A stretch of 64,000 nt of DNA from Megascapheus bottae (taxonomy: Eukaryota > Chordata > Mammalia > Rodentia > Geomyidae). Location of the stretch: NCBI GenBank assembly GCA_024803745.1, contig JANJXV010000048.1, positions 2,600,001 to 2,664,000 on the forward strand, in the 5' to 3' direction. The notes under the pieces were generated by a model, which saw nothing but the letters and a program-made list of their open reading frames with translations, had not been told where the DNA came from and searched no databases. Made by a program: the position numbers and the translations under genes. Shown piece by piece: positions 1 through 14,274 of this stretch. Numbering within the stretch: the stretch's first letter is position 1; each line of letters begins with the position of its first letter.

Positions 1-459
1 AACCCTAACACTAACCCTACCCTAACCCTAACCCTAGCCCTAACCCTAACCTTAATCCTAACCCTAACCCTAACCATAAGCCTAACCCTAACCCTAACAC
101 TAACACTAATCCTAACCTTAAACCTAACCCTAACCCTAACCCTAACCCTTACCCTAACCCTAACCCTAACCCTAAACCTAACCCTTACCCTTACCCTAAC
201 CCTAACATTAAACATAACCCTAATCTATACCCCTAACCCTAACCCTAACCCTTACCCTTTCCCTAACCCTAACCTAACCCTAACCTTAACCCTAACCCTA
301 ACCCTAACCCTAAACTTACACTTACCTTAACCCTAACCCTAAACCTAAACCTAACCCTAATCCTAACCCTAACCCTAACCCTAACCTTACCCTAACCCTA
401 ACCCTAACCCTAACCCTAACCCTAACCCTAAAACTTACCCTAACCCTAACCCTAATCTA

Positions 460-474
460 AAAGCTCACACCAAA
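460..474. repeat. AAAGCTCACACCAA island, first of nine
   Basis: This 14-15 base phrase departs from the hexamer more strongly than most variants and serves as a family marker. Copies start at about 460, 2398, 6000, 7041, 11353, 14939 (as AAAGCCCACACCAA), 19073 (same variant), 23349 and 25798. All lie in the first 26 kb. Each is followed by CCTAACC or CCCTAACC, and most are preceded by an AACCTTAA or AATCTAA phrase. I infer common descent by segmental duplication, not a separate function. Confidence 0.8.
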
Positions 475-1050
475 CCTAACCCTAATCCTAACCCTAACCC
501 TAATCCTTACCCTAACACTAAACCTAACCCTAACCCTTACCCTTTCCCTAACCCTAACCCTAACCCTAACCCTAAGACTTACCCTTACCCTAACCCTAAC
601 CCTAACCTTAATCCTAACCCTTACCCTTCACCTAACCCTAACCCTAAACCTAACTTTTACCCTTACCCTAACCCTAACCCTAACCTTTACCATAACCATA
701 ACCCAAACCCTAACACTAACCCTAAACCTAACCCTTACCATTACCCTAACCCTAACCCTAACCCTAGCCCTAACACTTACCCTAACACTAACCCTAACCC
801 TAGTACTTACCCTAAACCTAACACTAACCCTTACCCTTTCCCTAGCCCTAACACTAACCCTAACCCTAACCCTTACCCCTACCCTAACCCTAACCCTAAA
901 CCTAATATTAACCCTCACCCTAACCCTTACACTTACCCTAACCCTAACCCTAAACCTGACCCTAACCCTAACCCTAACCCTTAACCTTACCCTAAACCTA
1001 ACCCTAAACCTAACCCTAACCCTAACTCTAAACCTAACCCTAACCCTATC
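460..1050. repeat. Internal copy pair with 2398-2980
   Basis: Both stretches start at the AAAGCTCACACCAAA island (460 and 2398) and continue with the same run of variants: TCCTTACCCTAACACTAAACC, then a CCCTTTCCC phrase, then CCTAAGACTTACCC, then a CCTTCACC near 626 and 2570. The offset is about 1.94 kb at the start. The copies diverge further right. The related stretch from 11353 belongs to the same family. Confidence 0.7.
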
Positions 1051-3203
1051 CATAACCTTTACCCTTACACTAATCTAACCCTAATCCTAACCCTAACCAT
1101 AACATTAAACCTAACCCTTACCTTTACTCTTACCATAACACTAAACCTAACCCTAAGCCTAACATTAACCCTAAACTTAACCCTTACACTAACCCTAACC
1201 GCAACCCTAACCCTAACACCTAACACTATCCCTAACCCCTAAACCTAACACTAACCCTAACCCTAACACCCACCCTAACCCTAACACTAACCCTAACCCT
1301 TACCCTAACCCTAACGCTAACCCTAACACTAACATTAACCCTAACCCTAACCCTTACCCTAACCCTAACCCTAACCCTAATCCTAAACCCTAACCCTAAC
1401 CCTAAACCTAACTCTCACCCTAACCCTAAACCTAACCCTAACCCTTCCCTAACCCTAACCCTAACACTTACCCTTACCCTAACCCTAACCCTAACCTTAA
1501 CCATAACCCTTAACCAAACCCTAACCCTTACCATTACCCTGCCCTAACCCTAACACTAACCCTAACCCTAAACCTAACACTTACCCTAACCCTAACCCTT
1601 ACCCTAACCCTATCCCTAACCCTATCCCTAACCTTAAACCTAACCCTTACACTTACCCTAACCCTAACCCTAAACCTAACCCTAAACCTAACCCTAGCCC
1701 TAACCCTAACCCTTACCCTAAGCTAACCGTAACTCCAAAGCTACCCTAACCCTAATCCTAACCCTAACACTTACCCTTAACCTAACCCTAACCCCAAACC
1801 TAACCCTAACCCTAACCCGAAAACTTACACTTACCCTAAACCTAACCCTAATATTAACCCTAACCCCTACCCTTAACCTAAACCTAACCCTAACCCTAAC
1901 CCAAACACTAACCCCTAACCCTAAACCTATCCCTCAACCTAAACCTAACTCTAAACCTAACCCTTACACTATACCCAAACCTTACCCTTAACCTCACCCT
2001 AACCCTAACCCTAAACCCAACCCTTCCCTTACCCTCACCCTAACCCTAACATTAACCCCAAAGCTAAACCTAACCCTAACCCTAATTCTAAACCTAACCC
2101 TAACCCTAACGCTAACCCTGACCTTAACCCTAACCCTAACCCTAATCCTAACCCTTACTCTAACCCTAACCCTAACCCGAATCCTAACCCCTAACCCTAA
2201 CCCTAACTCCTAACCCTAACCCTAACCCTAAACCTTACACTTACCCTAACCCTAACCCTTACCCTTACCTTAACTCTAACCCTAACCCTAAACCTAAACC
2301 TTACCCTTAACCTAACCCTTACCCTAAACCTAACCCTAACCCTAAACCTAACCCTAACCCTAACCCTAAAACTTACCCTAACCCTAACCCTAATCTAAAA
2401 GCTCACACCAAACCTAACCCTAACCCTAACCCTAACCCTAATCCTTACCCTAACACTAAACCTAACCCTAACCCTTACCCTTTCCCTAACCCTAACCCTA
2501 ACCCTATCCCTAAGACTTACCCTTACCCTAACCCTAACCCTAACCCTAAACTTAATCCTAACCCTTACCCTTCACCTAACCCTAACCCTAAACCTAACCC
2601 TAACTCTAAACCTGACCCTAACCCTAACCCTAAACCTTACCCTAACCCTTTCCCTAACCCTAAACCTAACACTAAACCTAACCCTAACATAAACCATAAC
2701 CCTTACACTTACCCTAACCCTAACCCTAACCTTAACCCTTACCCTTACCCTCAACCTAACCCTAAACCTAACACTAACCCTAACCCTAACACTTACCCTT
2801 ACCCTAACCCTAACCCTAAGCCTAACCGTTAACCTTACCCTAACCCTAACCCTAAACCTAATCCTAACCCTAACTCTAAACCTATCCCTAACATAAACCC
2901 TAAACCTTACCCTTACCCTAACGCTAACCCTAACACTTACCCTTACCCTAACCCTAGCCCTAAACCTAACACTCACCCAAACCCTAACCCTTACCCTTAC
3001 CCTAACCCTAAACCTAACCCTAACACTAACCTTAACCCTAAACCTTACCCTTAACCTAAAGCTAACCCTAACCCTTATCCAAACCCTAACCCTAATCCTA
3101 ACGCGTAAACCTAACCCTAACCATAACCGTTACCCTTACCCTTACCCTAACCCTAACAATAAGCTTAACCCTATTCCTAACCCTAACCCTTACCCTTACC
3201 CTT

Positions 3204-3234
<31 letters not shown>

Positions 3235-4900
3235 CCCCTAACCCTAAATCTTACCCTTACCGCACCCCTGACCCTAACCCTAACCCCTAACCCTATCCCT
3301 AACCCTAACCCTTACCCTAACACTAACCCTAACCCTAAACTTAACCCTAAACCTAACCCTAATCCTAACCCTAACCATAAACCTTTCCCTAACCCATACC
3401 CTTTCCCTAACCCTAACCCTAACCCTAACCCGAAACCTAACCCTAATCCTAACCCTAACCCTAACCTTAATGCTAACCCTAACCATAACCCTAACCCTAA
3501 ACCTTACCCTAACCCTAACCCTAACACTAATCCTTACCCTTACCCTAAACCTAAACCTTACCCTTTCCCTAACCCTAACCCTAACCCTTACCCCTACCCT
3601 AACCCTAACACTAAGGCTAACCTTAACCCTAACCCTAACCCTAACCCTAACACTAACACTAACATTAACCCTAACCCTTACCCTTACCCTAACCCTAACC
3701 CTAACCCTTACCCTAATTCTAACCCTAAACCTAAACTAACCCTAACCCTAACCCTTACCCTTACACTCACACTAGCCCTAACCCTAACCCTAAACCTTAC
3801 CCTTACCCTAACACTAACCCTAACCCTTACCCTAAACCTCACCCTAACCCTAACCCTAACCCCTAATCCTAACCCTAACCCTAACCCTTACCCTTACGCT
3901 TACCCTAACTCTAACCCTAAACTTAACCCTAAACCTAACCCTAACCCTAACCCTTACCCTTACCCTGACCTATCCCTAAACCTAACCCTAACCCTAACAC
4001 TAACCCTAACTCCTAACCGTATCACAAACCCTAAACCTAACCCTTACCATTACCCTAACCCTAACCCTAACCTCAATGCTAACCCTAACCCTAACCTTAA
4101 TGCTAACCATAACCCTAACCCTAATCCTTAACCTAAACCTAACCCTAACCCTAACAGTAACCCTTACCCTTAACCTGACCCTAAACTTAATGCTAACCCT
4201 AATCCTAAACCTAACCCTATCCCTTACCCTAACCCTCACCCTAACCCTAATCCTGACCCTAATCCTAACACGAACCCAAGCCCTTACCCTAACCCTTATC
4301 CTTTCCCTAACACTAACCCTAAACCTAACCCTAACCCTAACCCTAACCTTAACCCTAACCCTAAACTTAACACTTACCCTTACGCAAACCCTAACCCTAA
4401 AAGTAGCCCTACCCTAACACTAACCCTTACCCTTCCTGTAACCCTAACGCTAAACCTAAACCTAACCCTAACCCTTACCCTTAACCTAACACTAAACCTA
4501 ACCTTAATGCTAACCCTAACCCTTACTCTAACCCTAACCCTTACTCTTACCCTAACCCTAACCCGAATCCTAACCCCTAACCCAACCCTAACCCAACCCT
4601 AACCCCTAACCCTAAACCTAACACTAAACCTTAACCTTACCCTAACCCTAACCCTAACCCTTACCCTTATCCTAACCCTAACCCTAAACTTAACCCTAAA
4701 CCTAACACTAAACCTAACCCTAACACTTACCATTAACCTAACCCTAAACCTGACCCTAACCCAAACCCTAACCCTAGCCCTAACGCTTACCCTAACACTA
4801 ACCCTAACTCTAACCCTTACCCTTACCCTAACCCTAACCCTAAACCTCACCCTAACCATAACCCTAACCCTTAACCTTACCAAACCCTAACCCTAAACCT

Positions 4901-6300
4901 AACCCTAACCCTAACTCTAAACCTAATCCTAACCCTAACTCTAAACCTTACCCTTACCCTAACCCTAACCCTAACCCTAACCGTAAGCTAAACCTAACCC
5001 TAACCCTAACCCTAACCCTTACTCTTACCCTAACCCTAACTCTAAACCTAACACTAACCCTAACCCTAACCCTAACTCTAACCCTTATCATAATCCTAAC
5101 CCTAGCCCTAACGCCTAAACCTAACCCTAAACATAACCCTTACCCTTAGCCTAACCCTAACACTAATCTTAACCCTATTCCTAACCCTAACCCTTACCCT
5201 TACCCTTACCCTAACCCTAAACCTAAACCTAACCCTAACCCTTACCCCTAAACCTAACCCGTACCCCTAACATAACCCTAACCCTAACCCTATCCCTAAA
5301 ACTAACCCGTACCCCTAACATAACCCTAAGCCTAACCTTAATGCTAACCCTAACCCTAAACCTAAACTTAATGCTAAACCTAACCCTAAGCCTAATCCTT
5401 ACCCTAACCCTAACCCTAACCTTAATGCTAAACCAAACCCTAACTCTAACCCTAACCCTTAACCCTAACCCTTACCCTAACCCAAATCATTACCCTAACC
5501 CTAACCCTAACCCTAACCCTAACCCTAACCCAACCCTAAATCTAACCCTAACCCTAACCCTAACCATAATTCTAAAACTAACCCTAACCGTAACCCTAAC
5601 GCTAACCCTCACCCTAACCCTAACCCTTACCCTAACCCTATCCCTAACCCTAACACTATCCCTAACCTTAACCCGAACCCTTACCCTTACCCTAACTCTA
5701 ACCATAACCCTAAACCTAAACCTAACCCTAACGCTAACCCTAACCCTTACCCTTACCCTAACCCTAAAACTAAACCTAAACCTAACCCTAACCCTATCCC
5801 TTACCCTTACCCTAACCCTAGTCCTAACCCTAAACCTTACACTTACCCTAAACCTAAACCTTACCCTTACCTTAACCCTAACCCTAACCCTAACCCTAAA
5901 CCTTACCCTTAACCTAACCCTAACCCTAAACCTAACCATAACCCTAACCCTAACCCTAACCCTAACCCTAAAACTTACCCTAACCCTAACATTAACCTTA
6001 AAGCTCACACCAAACCTAACCCTAAACCTAACCCTAATCCTTACCCTAACCCTAAACCTAACCCTAACCCTTACCCTTACCCTAACCCTTACCCTAACCC
6101 TAACCCTAACCTTAATCCTAACCCTAACACTAACCCTAAACCTAACCCTAACCCTAACTCTAAACCTAACCCTAACCCTAACCCTTACCCTTACCCTAAT
6201 CTAACCCTAACCCTAATCCTAACCCTAACATTAACCTAACCCTTACCCTTTCCCTAACCCTAAACCTAACCCTAACCCTAACATTAACCCTAACCCTAAC
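4901..6300. repeat. Degenerate hexamer stretch related to 10.95-11.4 and 22.1-22.6 kb
   Basis: No gene. Two neighbouring phrases (AACCCGTACCCCTAACATAACCC, split by other hexamers, near 5255 and 5308) form a short local repeat of about 53 bp. From about 5590 rightwards the variant order, including CACTATCCCTAACCTTAACC near 5650, matches stretches near 11010 and 22230. The AAAGCTCACACCAAA island appears at about 6000. A six-unit perfect canonical run lies at 5493-5528. Confidence 0.65.
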
Positions 6301-6302
6301 CC

Positions 6303-7400
6303 TTACCCTAATCCTAACCCCAAAGCAAGCCTAACCCTAATCCTAATCCTTACCCTTACCCTAACCCTAACCCCAAACCTAACACTAACCCTAACCCTAA
6401 AACTTACCCTTACCCTTACCCTAAACCTAACCCTAACCCTAAACCTTATCCTAACCCTAACCCTATACCCAACCCTTCCCCTTACCCTCACCCTAAACCT
6501 AAACCTAAACCCAACCCTTATCCTTACCATCACCCTAACCCTAACCTTAACCCCAAACCTAAACCTAACCGTAACCCTTAAACTTACCCTAACCCTAATC
6601 CTAAAACTAACCCTAACCCTAACCCTAACCCTGACACTAACCCTAACCCTTACCCTAACCCTATCCCTAACCCTAACCCTATCCCTTACCGTAACCCTAA
6701 CCCTTACCCGTACTCCAACCCTAACCATAACCCTAAACCTAAACCTAACCCTAACCCTAACCCTAACCCTTACGCTTACACTAACCCTAAAACTAAAAGC
6801 AAATTTAACACTAACCCTAACCCTTACACTTACCCTCACACTAACCCTAACCCTAAACCTTACCCGTACCCTAAACTTAACCCTTACCGTTACATTAACC
6901 CTAACCCTAACCCCTAACCCTAACCCTCTCCCTTAACCTTACCCGTAACCTAACCTAACCCTAAACCTAACCCTAACCCTAACTCTAAACCTAAAACTAA
7001 CCCTAACCCTAACACTTACCCTAACCCTAACCCTAACCTTAAAGCTCACACCAACCCTAACCCTAACTCTTACCCTAACCCTACCCCTCATCCTTACCCT
7101 AACCCTAAACCTAACCCTAACCCTTACCCTAACCCTAACCCTAACCCTAACCCTAAGACTTACCCTTACCCTAATCCTAACCCTAACCCTAACCCTAACC
7201 TTAACCCTAACCATTACCCTTGACCTAACCCTAATCCTTACCCTAATCCTAACCCTAAACCTAACACTAACCCTAACCCTAACCTTTACCCTTACCCTAA
7301 CCTTTACCCTTACCCTCAACCTAACCCTAACCCTAACCCTAACCCTTACCCTTACCCTAACACTAACCCTAATCCTAACCACTAACCCTAACCCTAATCC
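6303..7400. repeat. CCCCAAAGCAA block, copy 1 of 4
   Basis: The block opens with CCCCAAAGCAA at 6318. It continues with a shared order of variants: CCCCAAACCTAACAC, then a TATACCCAACCCTT phrase, then CCAACCCTTATCC, then an AAACTAAAAG phrase. The same order is found from 14275, 18408 and 22635. Copies 2 and 3 are the two halves of the 4.13 kb tandem duplication; copies 1 and 4 are more diverged. An AAAGCTCACACCAA island lies in this block at 7041. Confidence 0.8.
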
Positions 7401-9245
7401 TAACCCTTACCCTTACGCTTACCCTAAACCTAACCCTAATCTTAACCCTAAACCTAACCCTAACCCAAACCCTTACCCTTACCTTAACCTATCCATAACC
7501 CTAACCTAACCCGTAACCCTATCCCTAACCCTAAACATAACCCTTACCCTTACCCTAACCCTAACCTAACCTTAATGCTAACCCTAACCCTAACCCTAAC
7601 ATTAATGCTAACCCTAACCCTAACCCTAATCCTTAACCTAACCCTAACCCTAACCCTAACAGTAACCCTTACTCTTACACTTACCCTAATCCTAAACTTA
7701 ATGCTAAACCTAACCCTAACCCTTACCTTAACACTCACCCTAACCCTAATCCTTACCCTAACCCTAACCCTAAACCTTACCCTAACTCTTACCCTTTCCC
7801 TAACCCTAACCCTAACACTTTCACTAACCATTACCCTTTCCCTAACCATAACCCTAACCATGACCCTAATCTTAACCCTAACCCTTACTCTAACCCTAAC
7901 TCTAAACGTAGCCTTAACCCTACACCTAAACCTAACCCTCACCCCTACATTTACCCTGACCCCAATTTTAACACTAAACCTAACCCTAACCCAAATCCTT
8001 ACCCTTAACGTAACCGTAACCATAACCCTAACCCCTAACCCTAACCCTAAACATTACCCTAACCCTAACCCTAACCCTAACCTTAACCCTAACCTAGCGC
8101 TAACCCTAGTCCTAACCCTTACCCTTACCCTAACCCTACCCTAACCTTAATGCTAACCCTAACCCTAACCCTAACCCTAAACCTTACCCTAACCCTAACC
8201 CTAACAATAATCCTTACTCTAAACCTAACCCTTACCCTAACCCTTAATCATTCCCTAACCCTAACCCTAACCCTAACCCTAACGCTAACCTAAACCCTAA
8301 CGCTAACCGTAACTCTAACATTAACCCTATCCCTTACCCTTACCCTAACCCTAAACCTAACCCTTACCCTTACCCTAATCCTAACCCTAAACCTAAAACT
8401 AACCCTAACCCTAACCTTTACCCTGACCCTCACACTCACCCTAAACATAACCCTAAAACTTACCCTTACCCTAACACTAACCCTAACAGTTACCCTAACC
8501 CTAACCCTAACCACTAACTCTAACCCTAACCCTTACCCTTACTCTTACCCTAACCCTAACCCTAACCTTAACCCTAAACCTAAACCTAACCCAAACCCTT
8601 ACACTTACCTTAACCTATCCCTAACACTAACCCTAACCCTAACCCCTAACCCTATCCCTACCCCTAAACCTAACCCTTACCCTTACCCTAACCCTAAACT
8701 AACCTTAATGCTAAACCTAAGCCTAACCCTAACCTTAATGCTAAATCTAACCCTAAGCCAAATTCTTAACCTAACCCTAACCCTAACCCTAAGAGTATCC
8801 CTTACCCTTACCCTTACCCTAACCCTAAACTTAATGCTAACCCTAACCCTAACGCTATCCCTATCCCTAACCCTTACTCTAACCCTCACCCTAACCCTAA
8901 TCCTTACCCTAACCCTAACCCTTACCCTAACCCTTACCGTTTCCCTAACCCTAACCCTAACACTAACCTTAATGCTAACCCTAACCCTAATCCTTAACCT
9001 AACCCTAACGCTAACACTAACAGTAACCCTTAACCTTACATTTACCCTAACCCTAAACTTAATGCTAACCCTAAACATAACCCTAAGCTTAACACTTAAC
9101 CTAACCCTTACCCTTTCCCTAACCCTAACCCTAACACTAACCATCACCCTAACCCTAACCCAACCTTACCCTAACCCTTACCCTTCCCGTAACCCTAACT
9201 GTAAACCTAACCCTAACCCTTACCCTTAACCTAACACTAAAACTA
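7401..9245. repeat. TTAATGC-rich hexamer stretch
   Basis: This stretch is dominated by the recurrent doublet CTTAATGCTAACC followed by AATCCTTAACC and CAGTAACCCTT. Copies lie near 7573, 7605, 7697, 8707, 8830, 8970 and 9059. The same phrase set recurs at 4.07-4.2, 13.13-13.25, 16.69-16.8, 17.26-17.4 and 20.83-20.95 kb. The ATG in this doublet supplies the apparent start codon of most + strand open frames of the window; these frames encode only Leu-Thr repeats and I do not annotate them as genes. Confidence 0.75.
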
Positions 9246-12200
9246 ACCTTAATGCTAACCCTAACCCTAACTCTAACCCTAACCCTTTAACACTAACCCT
9301 AACCCTTACTCTAACACTAACCCTAACCCGAATCCTAACCCCTAACCCTAACCCTAACCCTAACCCTAACTCCTAACCCTAAACCTAACCCTAAACCTTA
9401 CCCTTACCCTAACCCTAACCCTAAACCTAACCCCAACACCTAACCCTAACCCTAACCCTAACCCTAACCCTTACCCTTACCCTAACCCTAAACCTAACCT
9501 TAACAATAACCATAACCCTAACCCTAACACTATCCCTAAACCTAACCCTTAACATTACCCTAACCCTAACCCTAACCCTAACCCTAAACCTAACCCTAGC
9601 CCTAACCCTTACCCTAACACTAACCCTAACCCTAGTACTTACCCTAAACCTAACACTAACCCTTACCTTTTCCCTAGCCCTAACACTAACCCTAACCCTA
9701 ACCCTTACCCCTACCCTAACACTAACCCTAACCCTAACCCTAATATTAACCCTCACCCTAACCCTTACACTTACCCTAACCCTAACCCTAAACCTGACCC
9801 TAACTCTAACCCTAACCCGTAACCTTACCCTAAACCTAACCCTAAACCTAACCCTAACCCTAACTCTAAACCTAAACCTAACACTAACCCTAACCTTTAC
9901 CCTTACCCTAATCTAACCCTAACCCTAACCCTAACCCTAACATTAAACCTGAACCTTACCTTTACTCTTACCATAACCCTAAACCTAACCCTAACCCTAA
10001 CATTAACCCTAAACTTAACACTTACACTAACCCTAACCGCAACCCTAACCCTAACCCCTAACACTAACCCTAACCCCTAAACCTAACCCTAACCCTAAAC
10101 CTAACACCCACCCTAATCCTAACACTAACCCTAACCCTTACCCAAACCCTAACGCTAACCCTAACACTAACATTAACCCTAACCCTAACCCTTACCTTAA
10201 CCCTAACCCTAACTCTAATCCTAAACCCTAACCCTAACCCTAACCCTAACGCTCAACCTAACCCTAACCCTAACCCTAACCCTAACCCTAACCATAACCC
10301 TTACCCTTACCCTAACCCTAACCTTAACCTTAACCATAACCCTTAACCTAACCCTAACCCTTACCCTTACCCTGCCCTAACCCTAACACTAACCCTAACC
10401 CTAAACCTAACACTTACCCTAACCCTAACCATTACCCTAACCCTATACCTAACCCTAACCCTAACCTTAACCCTAACCCTTACCCTTACCCTAACCCTAA
10501 CCTTAAACCTAACCCTAAACCTAACCCTAGCCCTAACCCTAACCCTTACCCTAAGCTAACCATAACTCCAAACCTACCCTAACCCTAATCCTAACCCTAA
10601 CACTTACCCTTAACCTAACTCTAACCACAAACCTATCCCTAACCCTACCCCGAAAACTTACACTTACCCTAAACCTAACCCTAATATTTACCCTAACCCC
10701 TACCCTTAACCTAAACCTAACCCTAACCCGAACACTAAACCCTAACCCTAAACCTAACCCTCAACCGAACCCTAACTCTAAACCTAACCCTTACACTATA
10801 CCCAAACCTTACCTTAACCTCACCCTAACCCTACCCTAAACCCAAACCTTCCCTTACCCTCACCCTAACCCTAACATTAAACCCAAACCTAACCCTAACC
10901 CTAACCCTAACCCTAACCCTAACCCTAACCCTAATTCTAAACCTAACCGTAACCCTAACGCTAACCCTGACCCTAACCCTAACCCTTACCCTAACCCTAT
11001 ACCTAACCCTAACACTATCCCTAACCTTAACCCTAATCCTTACCCTTACCCTAACGATAACCCTAAACCTAAACCTAACCCTAACCCTAACCCTTACCCT
11101 TACCCTAACCCTAAAACTAAAACTAACCCTAACCCTAACCCTATCCCTTACCCTTACCCTAACCCTAACCCTAACCCTAAACCTTACACTTACCCTAAAC
11201 CTAACCCTTACCCTTACCTTAACTCTAAACCTAACGCTAACCCTAAATCTTACCCTTAACCTAACCCTAACCCTAAACCTAACCCTAACCCTAACCCTAA
11301 ACCTAACCCTAACCCTAACCCTAAAACTTACCCTAACCCTAACCCTAATCTAAAAGCTCACACCAAACCTAACCCTACCCTAACACTAACCCTAACCCTA
11401 ATCCTTACCCTAACCCTAAACCTAACCCTAACCCTTACCCTTTCCCTAACCCTAACCCTAACCCTAAGACTTACCCTTACCCTAACCCTAACCCTAACCA
11501 TAACCTTAATCCTAACCCTTACCCTTCACCTAACCCTAACCTAACCATAACCCTAACCCTAACTCTAAACCTAACCCTAACCCTAACCCTAAACCTTACC
11601 CTAACCCTTACCCTAACCCTAACCCTAACACTAAACCTAACCCTAACATAAACCCTAACCCTTACCCTTACCCTTACCCTAACCCTAACCGTAACTGTAA
11701 CCCTTACCCTTACCCTCAACCTAACCCTAAACAGAACACTAACCCGCACCCTAACACTTACCCTTACCCTAGCCCTAACCCTAAGCCTAACCGTTAACCT
11801 TACCCTAACCCTAAACCTAACCCTAACCCTAACTGTAAACCTAACCCTAACATAAACCCTAACCCTTACCCTTACCCTAACGCTAACCCTAACACTTACC
11901 CTTACCCTAACCCTAGCCCTAAACCTAACACTCACCCAAACCCTAACCCTTACCCTTACCCTAACCCTAACCCTAACGCTAACCCTAACCTTAACCCTAA
12001 ACCTTACCCTAACCCTAACCCCTAACCCTATCCCTAACCCTAACCCTTACCCTAACCCTAATCTTAACCCGTAAACCTATTCCTAACCCTAACCCTTACC
12101 CTTACCCTTACCCTAACCCTAACCCTAAAACCTAACCCTACCCCTAACCCTAAATCTTACCCTTACCCCAACCCTGACCCTAACCCTAACCCCTAACCCT

Positions 12201-12870
12201 ATCCCTAACCCTAACCCTAACCCTTACCCTAACCCTAACCCTAACCCTAACCCTAAACTTAACCCTAACCCTAACCCTAATCCTTACCCTAACCCTAAAC
12301 CTTACCCTTACCCCAACCCTTTCCCTAACCCTAACCCCTAACCCTATCCCTAACCCTAACCCTAATCCTAACCCTAACCCTAACCCTAACCCTAAACTTA
12401 ACCCTAACCCTAACCCTAATCCTTACCCTAACCCTAAACCTTACCCTAACCCTTAACCTTTCAATAACCCTAACACTAAGCCTAATCATAACCCTAATCC
12501 TAACCCTAACCTTAATGCTAACCCTAACCATAACCCTAACCCTAAACCTTACCTTAACCCTAACACTAATCCTTACCCTAACCCTAACCCTAACCCTAAA
12601 CCTTACCCTTTCCCTAACCCTAACCCTAACCCTTACCCCTACCCTAACCCTAACCCTAACGCTAACCTTAACCCTAACCCTAACCCTAATCCTAACACTA
12701 ACATTAACCCTAACCCTTACCCTTATCCTAACCCTAAACCTAACCCTAACCCATACCCTTACCCAAATTCTAACCCTAAACCTAAACTAACCCTAACCCT
12801 AACCCTTACCCTTACACTCACACTAGCCCTAACCCTAACCCTAAACCTTACCCTTACCCTAACACTAACC
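9246..12870. repeat. Segmental block A', paralogue of about 600-4000
   Basis: The order of variant hexamers follows block A at an offset of 8.8-9.05 kb. It holds the AAAGCTCACACCAAA island at 11353, the AACTCCAAACC phrase near 10564 and the CCTAATATTAACCC phrase near 9738. The longest perfect canonical run I found, seven units of CCCTAA, is at 10893-10934. The homology with block A continues into the start of the tandem unit at 12871, as far as about 14050. Confidence 0.78.
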
Positions 12871-12890
12871 CTAACCCTTACCCTAAACCT
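12871..12890. repeat. 20-bp boundary repeat of the 4.13 kb duplication (left)
   Basis: CTAACCCTTACCCTAAACCT. The same 20 bases occur at the centre (17006-17025) and right (21139-21158) boundaries. The base just before differs between left and centre, and the sequence after it differs between centre and right, so this is the extent of homology at the crossover. In a hexamer array such short matches are common and could occur at many places. Confidence 0.85.
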
Positions 12891-14274
12891 AACCCTAACC
12901 CTAACCCTAACCCCTATCCCTAACCCTAACCCTAACCCATACCCTTCTGCTTACCCTTACACTAACCCTAAACTTAACCCTAAACCTAACCCTAACCCTA
13001 ACCCTTACCCTTACCCTGACCTATCCCTAAACCTAACCCTAACCATAACACTAACCCTAACCCCTAACCGTATCACTAACCCTAAACCTAACCCTTACCC
13101 TTACCCTAACCCTAACCCTAACCTCAATGTTAACCCTAACCCTAACCTTAATGCTAACCATAAACCTAACCCTAATCCTTAACCTAACCCTAACCCTAAC
13201 CCTAACAGTAACCCTTACCCTTACCCTTAACCTGACCCTAAACTTAATGCTAACCCTAATCCTAAACCTAACCCTATCCCTTACCCTAACCCTCACCCTA
13301 ACCCTAATCCTGACCCTAACCCTAACCCGAACCCAAGCCCTTACCCTAACCCTTATCCTTTCCCTAACCCTAACCCTAAACCTAACCCTAACCCTAACCC
13401 TAACCTTAACACTAACCCTAACCTTAACCCTTACCCTTACGCAAACCCTAACCCTAAAAGTAGCCCAACCCTAACACTAACCCTTACCCTTCCCGTAACC
13501 CTAACCCTAAACCTAAACCTAACCCTAACCCTTCCCCTTAACCTAACACTAAACCTAACCTTAATGATAACCCTAACCCTAACTCTAACCCTAAACCTTA
13601 CTATTACCCTAACCCTAACCCGAATCCTAACCCCTAACGGAACCCTAACCCAACCCTAACCCCTAACCCTAAACCTAACACTAAACCTTAACCTTACCCT
13701 AACCCTAACCCTAACCCTAATCCCAACACCTAACCCTAACCCTAACCCTAACCCTTACCCTTACCCAAACCCTAACTCTAAACTTAAGCCTAAACCAAAC
13801 ACTAAATCTAACCCTAACACTTACCATTACCCTAACCCTAAACCTGACCCTAACCCTAACCCTAACCCTAGCCCTAAACCTTACCCTAACACTAAACCTA
13901 ACCCTAATCCTTACCCTAACCCTAACCTTAACCCTTACCCTTTCCCTAAACCTAACACTAACCCTAACCCTAACCCTTACCCCTACCCTAACGCTAACCC
14001 TAAACCTAACATTAACCCTAACCCTAACCCTAACCCTTACCCTAACCCTAACACTAAACCTTACCCTAACCCTAACCCTAACCCTTAACCTTAACCTAAA
14101 CATAACCCTAAACCTACCCCTAACCCTAACTCTAAACCTAACCCTAACCCTAACCCTAACCCTTACTCTTACCCTAATCTAACCCTAACGCTAACCCTAA
14201 CATTAACCTAACCCTTACCCTTACCCTAACCCTAAACCTAACCCTAACCCTAACATTAACCCTAACACTAACCC

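Larger units (their letters stand above)
1..4900. repeat. Segmental block A, diverged paralogue of about 9250-14050
   Basis: This stretch contains only variant hexamers. The order of unusual variants is repeated further right: for example the phrase around 909 recurs near 9745, AACTCCAAA at 1731 recurs near 10564, AAGCTCACACC at 2399 recurs near 11354, and the TTAATGC-rich stretch from 4076 recurs from 13127. The offset grows from about 8.83 to 9.05 kb along the block, so the copies have gained or lost roughly 0.2 kb relative to each other. Many single-base differences separate them, which suggests an older event than the tandem duplications listed below. Block ends are approximate. Confidence 0.8.

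Noticed and set aside
460..474. AAAGCTCACACCAA as a promoter element or tRNA box
   Set aside because: No adjacent transcribed element, no tRNA fold, and its copies are explained by segmental duplication. Kept only as a marker.
5341..6204. 287-codon + strand open frame with an internal Asn-Pro segment
   Set aside because: The Asn-Pro segment is the other open frame of CCCTAA (CCT AAC), entered and left by local indels. No evidence of selection on the protein.
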